Source: Pedobacter sp. MC2016-15
GTDB taxonomy: Bacteria > Bacteroidota > Bacteroidia > Sphingobacteriales > Sphingobacteriaceae
Length of the DNA: 64,000 bases
Direction of reading: 5' to 3'
Assembly (NCBI RefSeq): GCF_026239695.1
Contig: NZ_JAPIVS010000005.1
Coordinates: 310,001 to 374,000 of the forward strand
Each line of letters begins with the position of its first letter. The stretch's first letter is position 1. This document shows, one piece after another, positions 43,510-52,646 of this stretch. The position numbers were made by a program, and so were the translations under genes. Below the pieces are notes generated by a model that saw only the letters and a program-made list of their open reading frames with translations, did not search any database and was not told the origin of the DNA.

Positions 43510-43850
43510 CCAAGTTTGTCCGTAGTCTTTCATCTTGGTCTTTTACTTGGACATTATTCATACTATTTGTCCGAGTAGGTGTCCAAGTTCAGCAATAATT
43601 TCTCATCTTGCTCTCTTACTTGGACATTATGTATATTATTTGTCCGAGTAGGTGCCCAAGTTCACTACTAGTCTTTCATCTTAGTCTCTTACTTGGACAT
43701 TACTTATGTTATTATGTCCAAGTAGGTGTACAAGCTTAGTCATAATCCCTCATCTTGGTCTCTTACTTAGACATTAATTATGCTATTATGTCCAAGTAGT
43801 TGTCCAAGTTCTTCATTATTCTTTCATCTTAGTCTTCAACTTGAACTTAC
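43510..43850. repeat. Tandem array of 73-74 bp hairpin units
   Basis: About four and a half units with period 73, 73, 74 and 74 bp (CATCTT recurs at 43531, 43604, 43677, 43751 and 43825). Each unit holds ACTTGGACAT and its complement ATGTCCAAGT (or a close variant), able to form a hairpin, and then a second GTCCAAGT. The period is not a multiple of three and no frame runs through. The array lies just downstream of the deaminase-ATPase gene's 3' end. Function unknown. Confidence 0.85.
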
Positions 43851-43884
43851 CACCACACATGCCGATACACAAATTTATTAACCC

Positions 43885-44880
43885 TTATTTATCGTGATGA
43901 ATTTTAATAGTTTTATACTTATAATTAGGAGAATTTATAGACTCTCCATTATCTATGACAAGTCCTATTGTCTTTAATTTCGTAATAAAACGTTGTGCTG
44001 TCTTATATCCGACATTAAAATGTGATGAATAATCTCTGGTGCTTATAGGCTCATTTTCTTGTATCCATCTGAAGCCAACTTTTTCAGCCGCATTTAATAC
44101 AGGCGGTAAATCTTTATCTTTTAATTCAACTGCCACTTCTTGACTTCTAGGAAAAGTCATAACCATATAAGGTGCATCGTAAGTAACAATAGGCAATGGT
44201 AATTCATACTTATCAGGCAATTCTTTTATTGTCAGAAACCCAAATCCCCTTTGTTCTACAAGTTTTAACTGGTCAAATACATACATTATTTTTGGATTAC
44301 GACTTAAGGATGGGGCAGAGAAGGATCTTATCTGTTCAAACTTTAGAGGTGCAACAGGTTCACCAGGGCTTTTAATAATTATAGCATCATCATTGATTTC
44401 AAAGTAAATAGGGGCACCTTCAATATCATAATCACGATGAACAATAGCATTAATAATTGCTTCACGAAGGACTTCGAGAGGAAAATCAAACTTTACTTCT
44501 CTTTCAACGTGTGACCTATCAATTTGGCTAAAAATGTGGCTCTCATACCATTTTTGTATTTTATCTGCTTGCCGAGTAATTGCACCTTCTATAGTTATGA
44601 TTTCTTCTCCACGCCCCTTTGTCTTAAAGGTAGCACGAATCAAGGCATTTTGATAGATAAGTTGCGGTCTATTGCCAAATAACAATAACCCCAAACCAGT
44701 AGGTTTCCATACATTATCTTTTGACTCTATAAACCCTAATTGAGCAAAAACTTTATAATATGCTGGAGTATTAATTTCTACTTCAATATTAGCCGATGCT
44801 AAAAACCAATTTAAATCTTCAATTGAAAGATCGTTTAATTCCGCTCTAATCTCAACCTTTTCCTTAAGACTTAAAATCAA
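43885..44880 (-). pseudogene. ATP-binding (GHKL, COG2865-like) half of a split deaminase fusion
   Basis: C-terminal part, 331 residues. An alpha-helical start (LSLKEKVEIRAELNDLSIEDLNWFL) leads to the ATP-binding half of Schlafen-related COG2865 proteins: VLREAIINAIVHRDYDIEG (N-box), IIIKSPGEPVAPLKFEQIR, NPKIMYVFDQLKLVEQRGFGF. A winged-helix end (ISTRDYSSHFNVGYKTAQRFITKLKTIG) follows. There is no proper start: the frame runs upstream as TQSQEEAKD and is cut by the IS at 44904. The other half is at 46150-46653. It might still be made alone from TTG 44880. Confidence 0.82.
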
Positions 44881-44900
44881 ATCTTTTGCTTCCTCTTGTG

Positions 44901-44904
44901 ATTG
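44901..44904. repeat. Target-site duplication ATTG, left copy
   Basis: ATTG directly before the IS terminus TGTAACCCC. The matching copy is at 46155-46158. Deleting the IS and one copy restores a continuous reading frame. Confidence 0.85.
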
Positions 44905-44967
44905 TGTAACCCCTCCTAAAAATCGGACTGTATAAGAGGCGAAAATTCGTAACTTTAAAACAGGAAG

Positions 44968-45234
44968 ATGAAAAAGTCAGTAATTAGTGAAAGCCAGATC
45001 GTGGCAGCAATCAAGGAACAAGAGTCCGGTAAAAAGGTGGCAGATATCTGTCGCGCTTTGGGCATACACCAAGCGACATTTTACAACTGGAAGAAAAAGT
45101 ATTCTGGGATGGATAATCAAGAGCTACGCCGTTTGAAGGAATTAGAGGAAGAAAACCGCAGACTTAAGCATATGTATGCTGAGTTGGCCTTGGATAATAA
45201 GATTCTGAAAGACGTTCTTTCAAAAAAGTTTTAA
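44968..45234 (+). CDS. IS3-family transposase OrfA
   Basis: An 88-residue DNA-binding protein. It has a helix-turn-helix (SESQIVAAIKEQESG, then VADICRALGIHQATFYNWKKKY) and a leucine-zipper-like helix (RLKELEEENRRLKHMYAELAL). Near its end the heptamer A-AAA-AAG (about 45222-45228) is a classic -1 slippery site; slipping there leads into orfB and yields the OrfAB transposase, the active enzyme in this family. Confidence 0.93.
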   Translation: MKKSVISESQIVAAIKEQESGKKVADICRALGIHQATFYNWKKKYSGMDNQELRRLKELEEENRRLKHMYAELALDNKILKDVLSKKF

Positions 45235-45254
45235 AGCCCTGCCAGCGCAGAAAC

Positions 45255-46085
45255 ATGGTTGCCTATGTGATGGAATATCATCAGATCAGCATCAGCAGGG
45301 CTTGTCGAGTAGCTTCTCTACCGAAATCCATGTATTACTATAAATCTAGAAAGGATGATTCAGAAACGATTACAAAGCTTCAGGAATTGGCTGGATCTTA
45401 TCCAACCGAAGGTCAGGACTTATATTATGGGCGAATTCGAACGGAGGGATATAAATGGAATTATAAACGTGTAAGACGGGTGTATCTACTTCTGGGGCTA
45501 AATCAGAGAAGAAAAGCGCGCAAGCGTTTACCAAAGCGTGTAAAAAACCCGCTGTTGCGTCCATCAGCTCCGCTGGAGATGTGGTCTGTCGATTTTATGA
45601 GTGACGTGCTTACAAATGGGCGGAAATTCAGAACGCTAAATGTGATAGATGATTATAACCGGGAGGCTATTGCCATTGAAGTTGCCCATTCTATGCCAGC
45701 CCTGCGGGTAACAGAACTATTAGAACGAATAATTCAAGAGCAAGGAAAGCCAAAAAGCATCAGGACTGATAATGGTCCGGAATTTATAAGCAAGGAATTT
45801 AATACCTGGTGCGAAGAGAATAATATTGAAATACAATATACTCAACCAGGTAGGCCGATGCAAAATGGATACATAGAACGTTTTAACAGGAGCTTCAGGG
45901 AAAGCATTCTTGATGCATATTTATTTGAAGATATCATGCAGGTACAAATACTCGCAGAAGAATGGGTGGCCGATTATAATTCTAAGAGGCCACATGAAGC
46001 CCTAGATGGTAAAACACCTTTGGAATATAGAGCACAATGGAGCCTCAGCATGGAGTCAGCTCCGCGGGAGCTGACTCCATGCTGA
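45255..46085 (+). CDS. IS3-family transposase OrfB (DDE)
   Basis: A 276-residue rve-type integrase domain. The catalytic triad is D113 (WSVDF), D172 (RTDNGPEF) and E208 (NGYIERFN). An HTH_21-like part lies near residues 45-85. In the fusion made by the -1 frameshift, translation runs through the sequence before the ATG at 45255 (VLKPCQRRN). No disrupting mutation is seen. Confidence 0.94.
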   Translation: MVAYVMEYHQISISRACRVASLPKSMYYYKSRKDDSETITKLQELAGSYPTEGQDLYYGRIRTEGYKWNYKRVRRVYLLLGLNQRRKARKRLPKRVKNPLLRPSAPLEMWSVDFMSDVLTNGRKFRTLNVIDDYNREAIAIEVAHSMPALRVTELLERIIQEQGKPKSIRTDNGPEFISKEFNTWCEENNIEIQYTQPGRPMQNGYIERFNRSFRESILDAYLFEDIMQVQILAEEWVADYNSKRPHEALDGKTPLEYRAQWSLSMESAPRELTPC

Positions 46086-46149
46086 GGGATGAAAAATAAT
46101 ATATAAATTTGAATTCTCGCCTCCTAAACCGGTTCGAAAAAAGGGAGGG

Positions 46150-46653
46150 TTACAATTGTTTTGCACGATCCTCTGCTTCTTGTATGAAAGTCTTATTTGC
46201 ATTTCGAATTTCTAATTGAAGATCAGAATCAAACATCTCCACTTCTACACCGTTATCAATTAAAAATTGTATCCCTTTTCTATCAACTGTCGGATCTGGA
46301 TCTTCAATTCCGATCCACACTTTTTTAATCCGTGCATTAATAATCCGTTCTGCGCATCCTAATTTTGGATGCTTTCTTGCACCTGGCGCACAGGGCTCCA
46401 GCGTTGCAAATAAGATTCCTCCATCAAGTGCCGTTGATCTATTTTTTCTTTCTAATAACGTAAATTCCGCATGATCTCCATGACGAAGTTCACCACGAAA
46501 TGCCGTTTCCACCACGCCATCAGATTTAATTAATACAGCTCCAACTTTGGGACTGGACTTGTCATCTCTTGGCTCCTGAATAGACTGGTTCATGACTTTT
46601 ATAGCCAATTTCATATATTCTCTAGGATCAAATGACTTATTTTCTTTATCCAT
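46150..46653 (-). pseudogene. RibD-like deaminase half of a split fusion gene
   Basis: N-terminal part, 167 residues. It is a zinc deaminase domain: H61-A-E63 (the proton shuttle glutamate), C88 in EPCAPG and C100 in KLGC, a spacing a little longer than in RibD. IEDPDPTVDRKGIQFLIDNGVEVE is the strand-helix that follows in RibD-type deaminases. The last leucine and the stop (TTG-TAA) come from the duplicated target base and the IS end. Before the IS it read through RAKQ-SQEEAKD into the ATP-binding half, giving a protein of about 500 residues. Confidence 0.82.
46155..46158. repeat. Target-site duplication ATTG, right copy
   Basis: ATTG directly after the IS terminus GGGTTACA. It pairs with the copy at 44901-44904. 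Confidence 0.85.
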
Positions 46654-46943
46654 AGTTAATGTTTGTTGAAGGACGAGTCATACCTGTTTAAGTTGAATGG
46701 TCTAATTTTGCAAAAAAAACCGAGAAAGAAAGTAAATCTATAATAAATAATTAACTAGAAGTTTTCCTAATCATTCAAAAAAAACAGACATATTGTTTTT
46801 AACTCAAATATTTAGAGTTCTCAATTTCATTTTACAATCTCTATCACAAATTGGTAAATGTTCTTATATATTTCCTGTTCGCGAAACAGTAACCATGAGC
46901 TATTTCTTTATGAAAAAATAGAATTTATAGTGGATAAAGAGGT

Positions 46944-47267
46944 TTAAGCACCATTAGCTCGTATAACATCTGTATTTTCCGTAAATGCCAAAGCAAATCC
47001 CTTAGGATTTGCAGGCCGCAATGAGCCGTTGGGTAGGTTATCACAATTTGTGATAACCTCCTGCCACGCCTTTTTAGTTAATTGAAACATGAAATCTTCT
47101 GGAAAACGCAAGATATTGCGTCTCACTGATTGTTTTAGTATCCGCGTTTCAACCTCATAATGGATTGCAAGATCAAAGTCTAACATCACCTTCTGTCCTC
47201 GAATTTGAAATATCTTGTTCACGACAAGTTCATCTGGAATAAGTGCATTGTTGTTATGTTGTTCCAT
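46944..47267 (-). CDS. ORF6N-domain protein, probably truncated
   Basis: A 107-residue protein. VVNKIFQIRGQKVMLDFDLAIHYEVETRILKQSVRRNILRFPEDFMFQLTKKAW is a clear ORF6N domain, a DNA-binding module of phage and mobile-element proteins. After residue about 85 the usual PFAFTEQGVAML continuation is altered (GFALAFTENTDVIRANGA) and a stop follows, so the C-terminal part is lost. It is 52 bp from the decayed integrase, consistent with wear at this end of element B. Confidence 0.75.
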   Translation of the reverse strand: MEQHNNNALIPDELVVNKIFQIRGQKVMLDFDLAIHYEVETRILKQSVRRNILRFPEDFMFQLTKKAWQEVITNCDNLPNGSLRPANPKGFALAFTENTDVIRANGA

Positions 47268-47320
47268 AATGTTTATGCTGAACCCAATATATTTGGGTAA
47301 ACAAGTTCTAACTTATTTCA

Positions 47321-47505
47321 AGTTATCCTACCGATGTTAATTTATTTTTCAACATTGACAGATCAGCGCCAACCTTGGTATCAAGAATTTTCGCGTAGTG
47401 CTGGGTGGTTTTAATATTTGTATGCCCGAGCATTTAAGAAACACTTTCAATCGGCACGTCTTAAGACAAGGTGATTATAGTGGAGTGATCATGATGTTCG
47501 ATTTT
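47321..47505 (-). pseudogene. Decayed tyrosine integrase C-terminus
   Basis: In one frame the DNA reads TLS-stop-DVPIESVS-stop-MLGHTNIKTTQHYAKILDTKVGADLSMLKNKL. This is the end of a tyrosine recombinase including the nucleophile tyrosine (TTQHYAK), with two TAA codons where sense codons are expected. Upstream, the H-x-x-R box is no longer recognisable (HHDHSTIITL). It sits at the tRNA-proximal end of element B, the usual integrase location. Confidence 0.8.
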
Positions 47506-47643
47506 GAACTAACTAATAATTAGTATAATATAAGTTTTTGGGGGACGAAGTTATCCCTTGTCTTTCCAGTAGTTAATATAGCTATCATGAATGATTTGTA
47601 AGAAATATGTAGATTGTTAATTTTCTGCAATCCTCTAAATCAA

Positions 47644-47675
47644 AAAAGCCTCTAATCTTTCAATTAAAGGCTTCT
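47644..47675 (-). terminator. Copy of the tRNA-proximal terminator
   Basis: AAAAGCCT pairs with AGGCTT around an inner AATC/AATT stem. It is a near copy of the hairpin at 59541-59572 and, like it, lies about 25 bp from an att core. Confidence 0.65.
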
Positions 47676-47698
47676 CGATATTTTCAAGATTAAATCTT

Positions 47699-47713
47699 GC
47701 GGACCGGACGGGT
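47699..47713. other. att site between the two tandem elements
   Basis: GCGGACCGGACGGG with T following. Its left flank (AAGATTAAATCTT) matches that of the tRNA-Asp copy at 59596, and its right flank matches that of the copy at 43166. This hybrid nature is what tandem insertion at one tRNA predicts. Confidence 0.88.
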
Positions 47714-47845
47714 CTTTATGAAAGTAGGCTAACAGCCTTTAAATGAGGTTTTTTAAGCTTTTTCGATTAGTGACTCATGGATTACTCACTAATTTCATAG
47801 TACAATATAGCTGCAATGCTATGGTACTAATATAAGGATAATTTG
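47713..47845. repeat. Element left-end repeat, copy 2
   Basis: Matches 43180-43310 over about 130 bp with scattered differences. It is the left terminus of element A. Confidence 0.8.
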
Positions 47846-47926
47846 ATACATAATTGCAACTATAATTTCTTCAGCAATGGCACCACCGATTCAGGAAAGT
47901 CCTTCATTTGAAGACGCAGTTCGCTA

Positions 47927-50725
47927 TCAAAAAATATACAATTTACTTATTTCTTCTAGTCGATTAGACAGGTCTATTTTGTATTTATCATCTAAGCATT
48001 TGTCTAATGCGAGATTAGCATGGTTTCTAGCTTCTTCCTTCATCCCATTCATTAAAGCGCATTGACTAATCAAATCATGATATATTGATAGCATATCTTT
48101 TGCGTAAGAATCTTTTTCCGCTAATTCTAAAGCTGTTTTAGCAGAGTTGTAAGAATCTGAGACTTTACTTTTCAGCTGCGCTTTCGATTTTTGATATAAA
48201 AACCAGTGATCATGCAACTCAACGGGGACTTTTTCTGCTACAATTAAGGCTTTATCATCCATATCTGCTGTAGAATATGCCTTAATTAACGCTCTGCCAT
48301 TAAAAGATTTAAATTTCCCTTTTTCAAATATCTTGTCTGCAAAGGGAATGCTTGTCAATGCAATCTTTTTAGACAAGTCGTTTTTACCTTCTCTTGAAGC
48401 AGATATTGCCAAATTTGTCAATCCTTCACAGGCGTTCAACCAATTTTCTTCATCAATTGATTCCGGTGTAATGGTCAGAAGTACAGGCAATTCTTCTATG
48501 AGTGATAAACATTCTGAGCCATGGCGGTAGTTAAAAACTGATGTAAAAGAAACAAATGCCTCAAAAAACTGCCCAAATCCCTCAAACAAAGATACCGCAA
48601 TAACATTTGCGAGTTTTCTAACCTGTTCTTTATTACCATTAATTTTCTTACTGAGTTTTTTATATGTTCTCAATCTTGCAAACGCTCCCAATGAAACTCT
48701 TAGAGGAACAGTTGTGTAGTCTTCAATAACCGCATTGATAAGCTTTTCTAAATAGTGTTCACCTAATTCCTTAATTTCTTTAGATATACCATAAAGTGTA
48801 CCGACATGAGCTATTTGAAGAAACGTAGCATGTAAGTTAGGATCTATTGTCAATACTTTCAAGAAACTGTCTATCGATTCGTGTGGAGAATCTGTGCGCC
48901 TCAACACTTTTCCCAGATGATGTAATATTTCAATCTTTATTTTGTCATTCTGAATTGTATTGATTACATCAGTATATTCTTTAGCGCAAGCTTTAAAATA
49001 ATTATTCCTTTTTTCATTATCATCAAATGAATAGGCGTGAGCTTCCCTTGAATCAACTAAACATCTAGTAGCTGCCAGATCAATAGTTGGCAAAATTGGT
49101 TTATTGTATAACTCTTCTTGAATTTCATTTCTAACGCCAGATTCGATCTGGAGAAGTGCGTAAGTAACCCAGCTCGGATTATTTTTATCCCTTGCACGAT
49201 ATTCTCTCATTAACATCTGGTAACAAAGATGAATCTGCCTCATTACACTTGGAGACATTGAAGCATCCTGTCTGGAAATATAATCTTCAATGGATTCTGA
49301 TATTTCTATAGTATTTAAATTATCTTGAACAGAGGCGCAAACCAAATCATGTATTTTCAAACAACTTGGCACACCTGCAGCAAGTAATAAGGAAAGACGC
49401 TGTAAATTAGTTCTGCCTATTGTACCGATATAATGGCTTAGGAAATCTGAATCGTGGATTGTAGAACCAGAATTTGCTATTTTTTTTAGCGCTTTTAATG
49501 ATTTAGGCTCCAATTTTCCTAGTATAGCCCCCATTATTGACATTCCTCCATTATCACTCAAATCATTAGGATAATCAAGTACTTCCCTGTACAACTCTTC
49601 TCTGCTGATTTCTTCTTCCCTAACCAGATTTCTGATAGTTGATAAAATTAATGGCAAAGGCTTACATAGCTTAATGACATCCATGCATACTGAAGATTCT
49701 TCTCCTTTTATTTCACCAATGATTTGTAATGCAATATCATCTGAGATTTCTGGTATCGGGAGGTACATCTCATCGTTTTTTGATAACTGAGAAGTTATGA
49801 TGACTTTGCCACCTTTTGAAAAACCAACATTCAATTCCGATAAATCAATACTGCTAAAAGTCCTTTCCAAGCTGTCTATAACTAAAATAGTCTTTGAAGC
49901 ATTAAACAATCCTGGAATATTTATTGGAGCTCCGCCTCTTGTTCGCTGGATGCTAGAAAGCGACGTGTCTTTTTTCCAATCTTCTCCCATAATCCAAATA
50001 TAATTTTCAAAGTCTCTCTTCTCATGATGGATAAAATCAATAACCAACTGTGTTTTGCCAGAGCCGCTAATTCCAGATATCACAGCAATATTAAGTTTGG
50101 TTAGGTGATTTTTTATTTCATCAATTGCATGTTCATGTGTTATATGTATGTCACAAAAACAAGGAACTCGCCCATAGTATTCGTAATTATCTAAGTTTTG
50201 AGAAAAATCGGGAAAAAACTGTTTATAAAAAGATGCATCATCTATTGATTTTATAGACTGTTCATAGATGTATTTAGCTAATTCACGGGCATCATATAGC
50301 ATTACAATGTTTGAATTCTTTTGGGCAATTTCCGTTTTGTTGAATTCAGCTCTGAATGATGGTGGTTCTACCTCAGAAGATAATAGGTAAATTCTATGTG
50401 GTTTTTTCTCAATGTTATGAGCTATTGCATGTTGAATATCATTTGTGATTTTTTCAAAAAAAGGGATAGTATCAGACTTTTTCGCTTTATTTTCAAAATA
50501 ACTTTTATCTGTACTGTATTCAGCAATAGTTAAAGAATCACTAGTGAAGCTATCCACTGTATAACCACTAGATTTGTAATCTTTATTTAAACCATGATGA
50601 ATCATTTTTTTATTTTCAATAATCGATACCATATAATGTCCGACTAATTCGAGATTAGTCGGACTTATGCATTCGATTTCTTCAATTAACTTTTTTAAAA
50701 TTCTTTGTTTAATATATTCGAACAT
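47927..50725 (-). CDS. STAND-type NTPase with nuclease-like N-terminus (Avs-like)
   Basis: A 932-residue protein. N-terminal domain (about 1-165): a restriction-endonuclease-like pattern, with G54-Y-T-V-D58-S, then TIAE69YS and a following lysine (K80 or K82), though a strict PD-(D/E)xK is not proven. NTPase (about 195-420): Walker A GISGSGKT (218-225), Walker B ILVIDSLE (280-287), and a sensor-like KGGKVIITSQL. C-terminal half (about 480-932): helical repeats of TPR type. This layout matches antiviral STAND proteins, in which the repeats sense a phage protein and the N-terminus cuts DNA. That role is inferred. Confidence 0.75.
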   Translation of the reverse strand: MFEYIKQRILKKLIEEIECISPTNLELVGHYMVSIIENKKMIHHGLNKDYKSSGYTVDSFTSDSLTIAEYSTDKSYFENKAKKSDTIPFFEKITNDIQHAIAHNIEKKPHRIYLLSSEVEPPSFRAEFNKTEIAQKNSNIVMLYDARELAKYIYEQSIKSIDDASFYKQFFPDFSQNLDNYEYYGRVPCFCDIHITHEHAIDEIKNHLTKLNIAVISGISGSGKTQLVIDFIHHEKRDFENYIWIMGEDWKKDTSLSSIQRTRGGAPINIPGLFNASKTILVIDSLERTFSSIDLSELNVGFSKGGKVIITSQLSKNDEMYLPIPEISDDIALQIIGEIKGEESSVCMDVIKLCKPLPLILSTIRNLVREEEISREELYREVLDYPNDLSDNGGMSIMGAILGKLEPKSLKALKKIANSGSTIHDSDFLSHYIGTIGRTNLQRLSLLLAAGVPSCLKIHDLVCASVQDNLNTIEISESIEDYISRQDASMSPSVMRQIHLCYQMLMREYRARDKNNPSWVTYALLQIESGVRNEIQEELYNKPILPTIDLAATRCLVDSREAHAYSFDDNEKRNNYFKACAKEYTDVINTIQNDKIKIEILHHLGKVLRRTDSPHESIDSFLKVLTIDPNLHATFLQIAHVGTLYGISKEIKELGEHYLEKLINAVIEDYTTVPLRVSLGAFARLRTYKKLSKKINGNKEQVRKLANVIAVSLFEGFGQFFEAFVSFTSVFNYRHGSECLSLIEELPVLLTITPESIDEENWLNACEGLTNLAISASREGKNDLSKKIALTSIPFADKIFEKGKFKSFNGRALIKAYSTADMDDKALIVAEKVPVELHDHWFLYQKSKAQLKSKVSDSYNSAKTALELAEKDSYAKDMLSIYHDLISQCALMNGMKEEARNHANLALDKCLDDKYKIDLSNRLEEISKLYIF

Positions 50726-50820
50726 TTATTCTCTGTTATTTCTAGTGTTTGGTTGTGTAATATTTTTAAAAACCTTACTTGTGTGCTCACAATAAAGACA
50801 ATAAATTCAAGGCACTAGTG

Positions 50821-51807
50821 CTATTTGGGACTTACGCCTTTACGTATTTGTAGGGTTTTACCTTTTTCCACAATTAAAGAGTCTTTGCATCCGACAATTT
50901 CCCCATTATCATAAATCAGAGTAATAGGGTCAGAAAAATTGAAAGTATAGAACTCTAAATTGTGTGAGTGCAGGCCATCTTTGCTCGCCGGATAACTGTT
51001 ATATAGTAATTTATTGTGTTTAGGTTTTAGCGCTTTTATAAGTGCTTTTTCCGCATCTAAATAGATTACGTTATCATCAATGGGCTTTTCACCCATTAAC
51101 ACTTTGACTGCAATATCCATTTCATCGTCGTCCGGAGAAAAAGTATTCATAAAGATGTTGTCCTTAAATGATAAGAACAGGATCGCAATTTCTTCCGTAG
51201 GCAAGGTTCCGTAGTGAAATGGCCTTTCTATTGATAATATATCTTGCAGGTGAGAATGACCTGTTAATCTTTTTATTACATCTTGTTCAGTTGCTTTACC
51301 TATATAGTGAACTTTATATTTCAAGAAGTGAGTAATATCACCCTTTATTCTAATGTCTAAAACATCTCTCAAATAATGGTAAATTAATTTCTCTGGTGAT
51401 ATCCAATAGTAATCGTTCCCGGTATTAACTACAAAGTTAGCCATTGAAGAAAATGGCATAGGATGTTGGAATAACACTTCTGATTTAGGATAAGTATAAT
51501 TAATAGCAATATCGCAGCGGCTACCATACGGCACATTAAATTCCTCCTGAAATAGAGGAAACTCGCACTCTAATTTTTCATCAGAACCTTTTTGATGAAC
51601 TTCAAACTTTAAAACAGGATTTTCAATATCGTCGCTATCCAGATAGAAATTTTCAAAGGTTAAAACTGGTCGCTGTGCAATTACATATAATTTTCCCGAA
51701 TTAATAAATTGCTGAATGATAGCATCGTCTTTCACCATCACAAAATCATAATTGCTTAAAGGGGTATAAGCTAATTGTAATACATTAAATAGTCGTTGCT
51801 CAGCCAT
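50821..51807 (-). CDS. GIY-YIG-like nuclease domain protein
   Basis: A 328-residue protein. Residues 1-150 are an uncharacterised beta-rich domain. From about 163 a GIY-YIG-like module is seen: KYKVHYIGKA (Y168-I-G), the conserved R180 in IKRLTGHSHLQDIL, E253 in YLDAEKALIKAL, and N265 in KPKHNKLLYNSYP. This is the standard order of catalytic Tyr, Arg, Glu and Asn. A small beta domain ends the protein. It starts 3 bp after the stop of the HNH-like gene, so the two probably work together. The target is unknown. Confidence 0.68.
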   Translation of the reverse strand: MAEQRLFNVLQLAYTPLSNYDFVMVKDDAIIQQFINSGKLYVIAQRPVLTFENFYLDSDDIENPVLKFEVHQKGSDEKLECEFPLFQEEFNVPYGSRCDIAINYTYPKSEVLFQHPMPFSSMANFVVNTGNDYYWISPEKLIYHYLRDVLDIRIKGDITHFLKYKVHYIGKATEQDVIKRLTGHSHLQDILSIERPFHYGTLPTEEIAILFLSFKDNIFMNTFSPDDDEMDIAVKVLMGEKPIDDNVIYLDAEKALIKALKPKHNKLLYNSYPASKDGLHSHNLEFYTFNFSDPITLIYDNGEIVGCKDSLIVEKGKTLQIRKGVSPK

Positions 51808-51810
51808 AAC

Positions 51811-52638
51811 CTATTTTGGATTTGCTAGATTTTTCTTTGCTTGTTCAGCAGCCATCTCCAAGGGGCGCTTCACCATAACACTATACCATATTTGTTCGCT
51901 TACAACCATAATTTGATTGTCACTAGTTTTTACATTGGTAAAATCTGCCATGAAGTTACCAGCAACATCCTTATCAGCTTTAAAGATATAAAAGCCAAAT
52001 TTATCAACATGTAAGGACGCGGGATTTTCAGCATTTATTGCAGCTAAGACATTGGCTGTCTCATCTTTGAATGAACCGGAGGTCATAGATGCGTATGGGT
52101 GTAATATAATTTCCTTCGCTTTTACATGGGCATCCAAATCCCCCATCGTCAGTGCTTTAAATTCTAACAAATTGTTTCTTAATGATTCTTCTAACTCGGG
52201 GTCAAGTTTATAACTGTTAAATGTTTCTGTTGATGAAATACTTGCTCTCCAAAACATAGAATAAACTAGTAATCGCATAACTGTAGGCTCCGGAGAGTTA
52301 AGTTGTACTAATTTAAGAAATGGTTTTATCGTTATTTCTTTAAATTCCCCCGCTGCTATTTTTGCCTGCCAGAATTTGAAAGACGGTGCCGAGGCAGTTT
52401 CAAGTATACTAAAATAAGCCTCACACTCATCACAAAGGATGTGATCTTCTTTGGGAGAATCTTGTGCAGTTTTTGGTTTAGAAGTAAGTTCATTTTTACC
52501 GTTTAATAAATAGCCCTTTCTTGGAACCCCTTTTGCCCCCAAAAAACCTGTTGATATAAACCTTGGTAAAATATGTGAATTGGTCTTAGTTGCAGCATTA
52601 ATCCTGCATAGTAAACATTCGTCTGCTGCTTTCCTCAT
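51811..52638 (-). CDS. HNH-like zinc-finger protein
   Basis: A 275-residue protein. C8-x2-C11, S21-H22 (TNSHILPRF) and C69-x2-C72 (ILCDECEAYF) resemble a treble-clef, HNH-like zinc site, with the S-H in the place of the HNH histidine. The rest (about 80-275) is mostly helical and not recognised. Its start lies 8 bp after the end of the GNAT remnant, and its stop is 3 bp from the GIY-YIG gene, so all three were one operon. It may be a nuclease or just a zinc-binding partner. Confidence 0.6.
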   Translation of the reverse strand: MRKAADECLLCRINAATKTNSHILPRFISTGFLGAKGVPRKGYLLNGKNELTSKPKTAQDSPKEDHILCDECEAYFSILETASAPSFKFWQAKIAAGEFKEITIKPFLKLVQLNSPEPTVMRLLVYSMFWRASISSTETFNSYKLDPELEESLRNNLLEFKALTMGDLDAHVKAKEIILHPYASMTSGSFKDETANVLAAINAENPASLHVDKFGFYIFKADKDVAGNFMADFTNVKTSDNQIMVVSEQIWYSVMVKRPLEMAAEQAKKNLANPK

Positions 52639-52646
52639 TTCCTAAT

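Larger units (their letters stand above)
44905..46154 (+). mobile_element. IS3-family insertion sequence, 1250 bp
   Basis: Complete IS with imperfect inverted repeats. The left end is TGTAACCCCTCC, the right end on the other strand TGTAACCCTCCC, with GGCGAAAATTC/GGCGAGAATTC about 35 bp inside each. There is a 4-bp target duplication (ATTG). It carries orfA and orfB joined by a -1 slip site and looks intact and recent. It splits the deaminase-ATPase gene. Confidence 0.9.
43166..47713. mobile_element. tRNA-Asp integrative element B (smaller, inner)
   Basis: About 4.5 kb between att copies 43166 and 47699. Cargo: the deaminase-ATPase gene (IS-split), a truncated ORF6N gene, a 73-bp tandem repeat array, and a decayed integrase at the tRNA-proximal end. 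The first 145 bp (43180-43310) match the left end of element A (47713-47845), so the two elements are related. The broken integrase means it cannot excise itself. Confidence 0.8.

Noticed and set aside
43510..43850. Possible CRISPR array
   Set aside because: The repeat unit is 73-74 bp and continuous, with no unique spacers between short repeats, and no cas genes are near.
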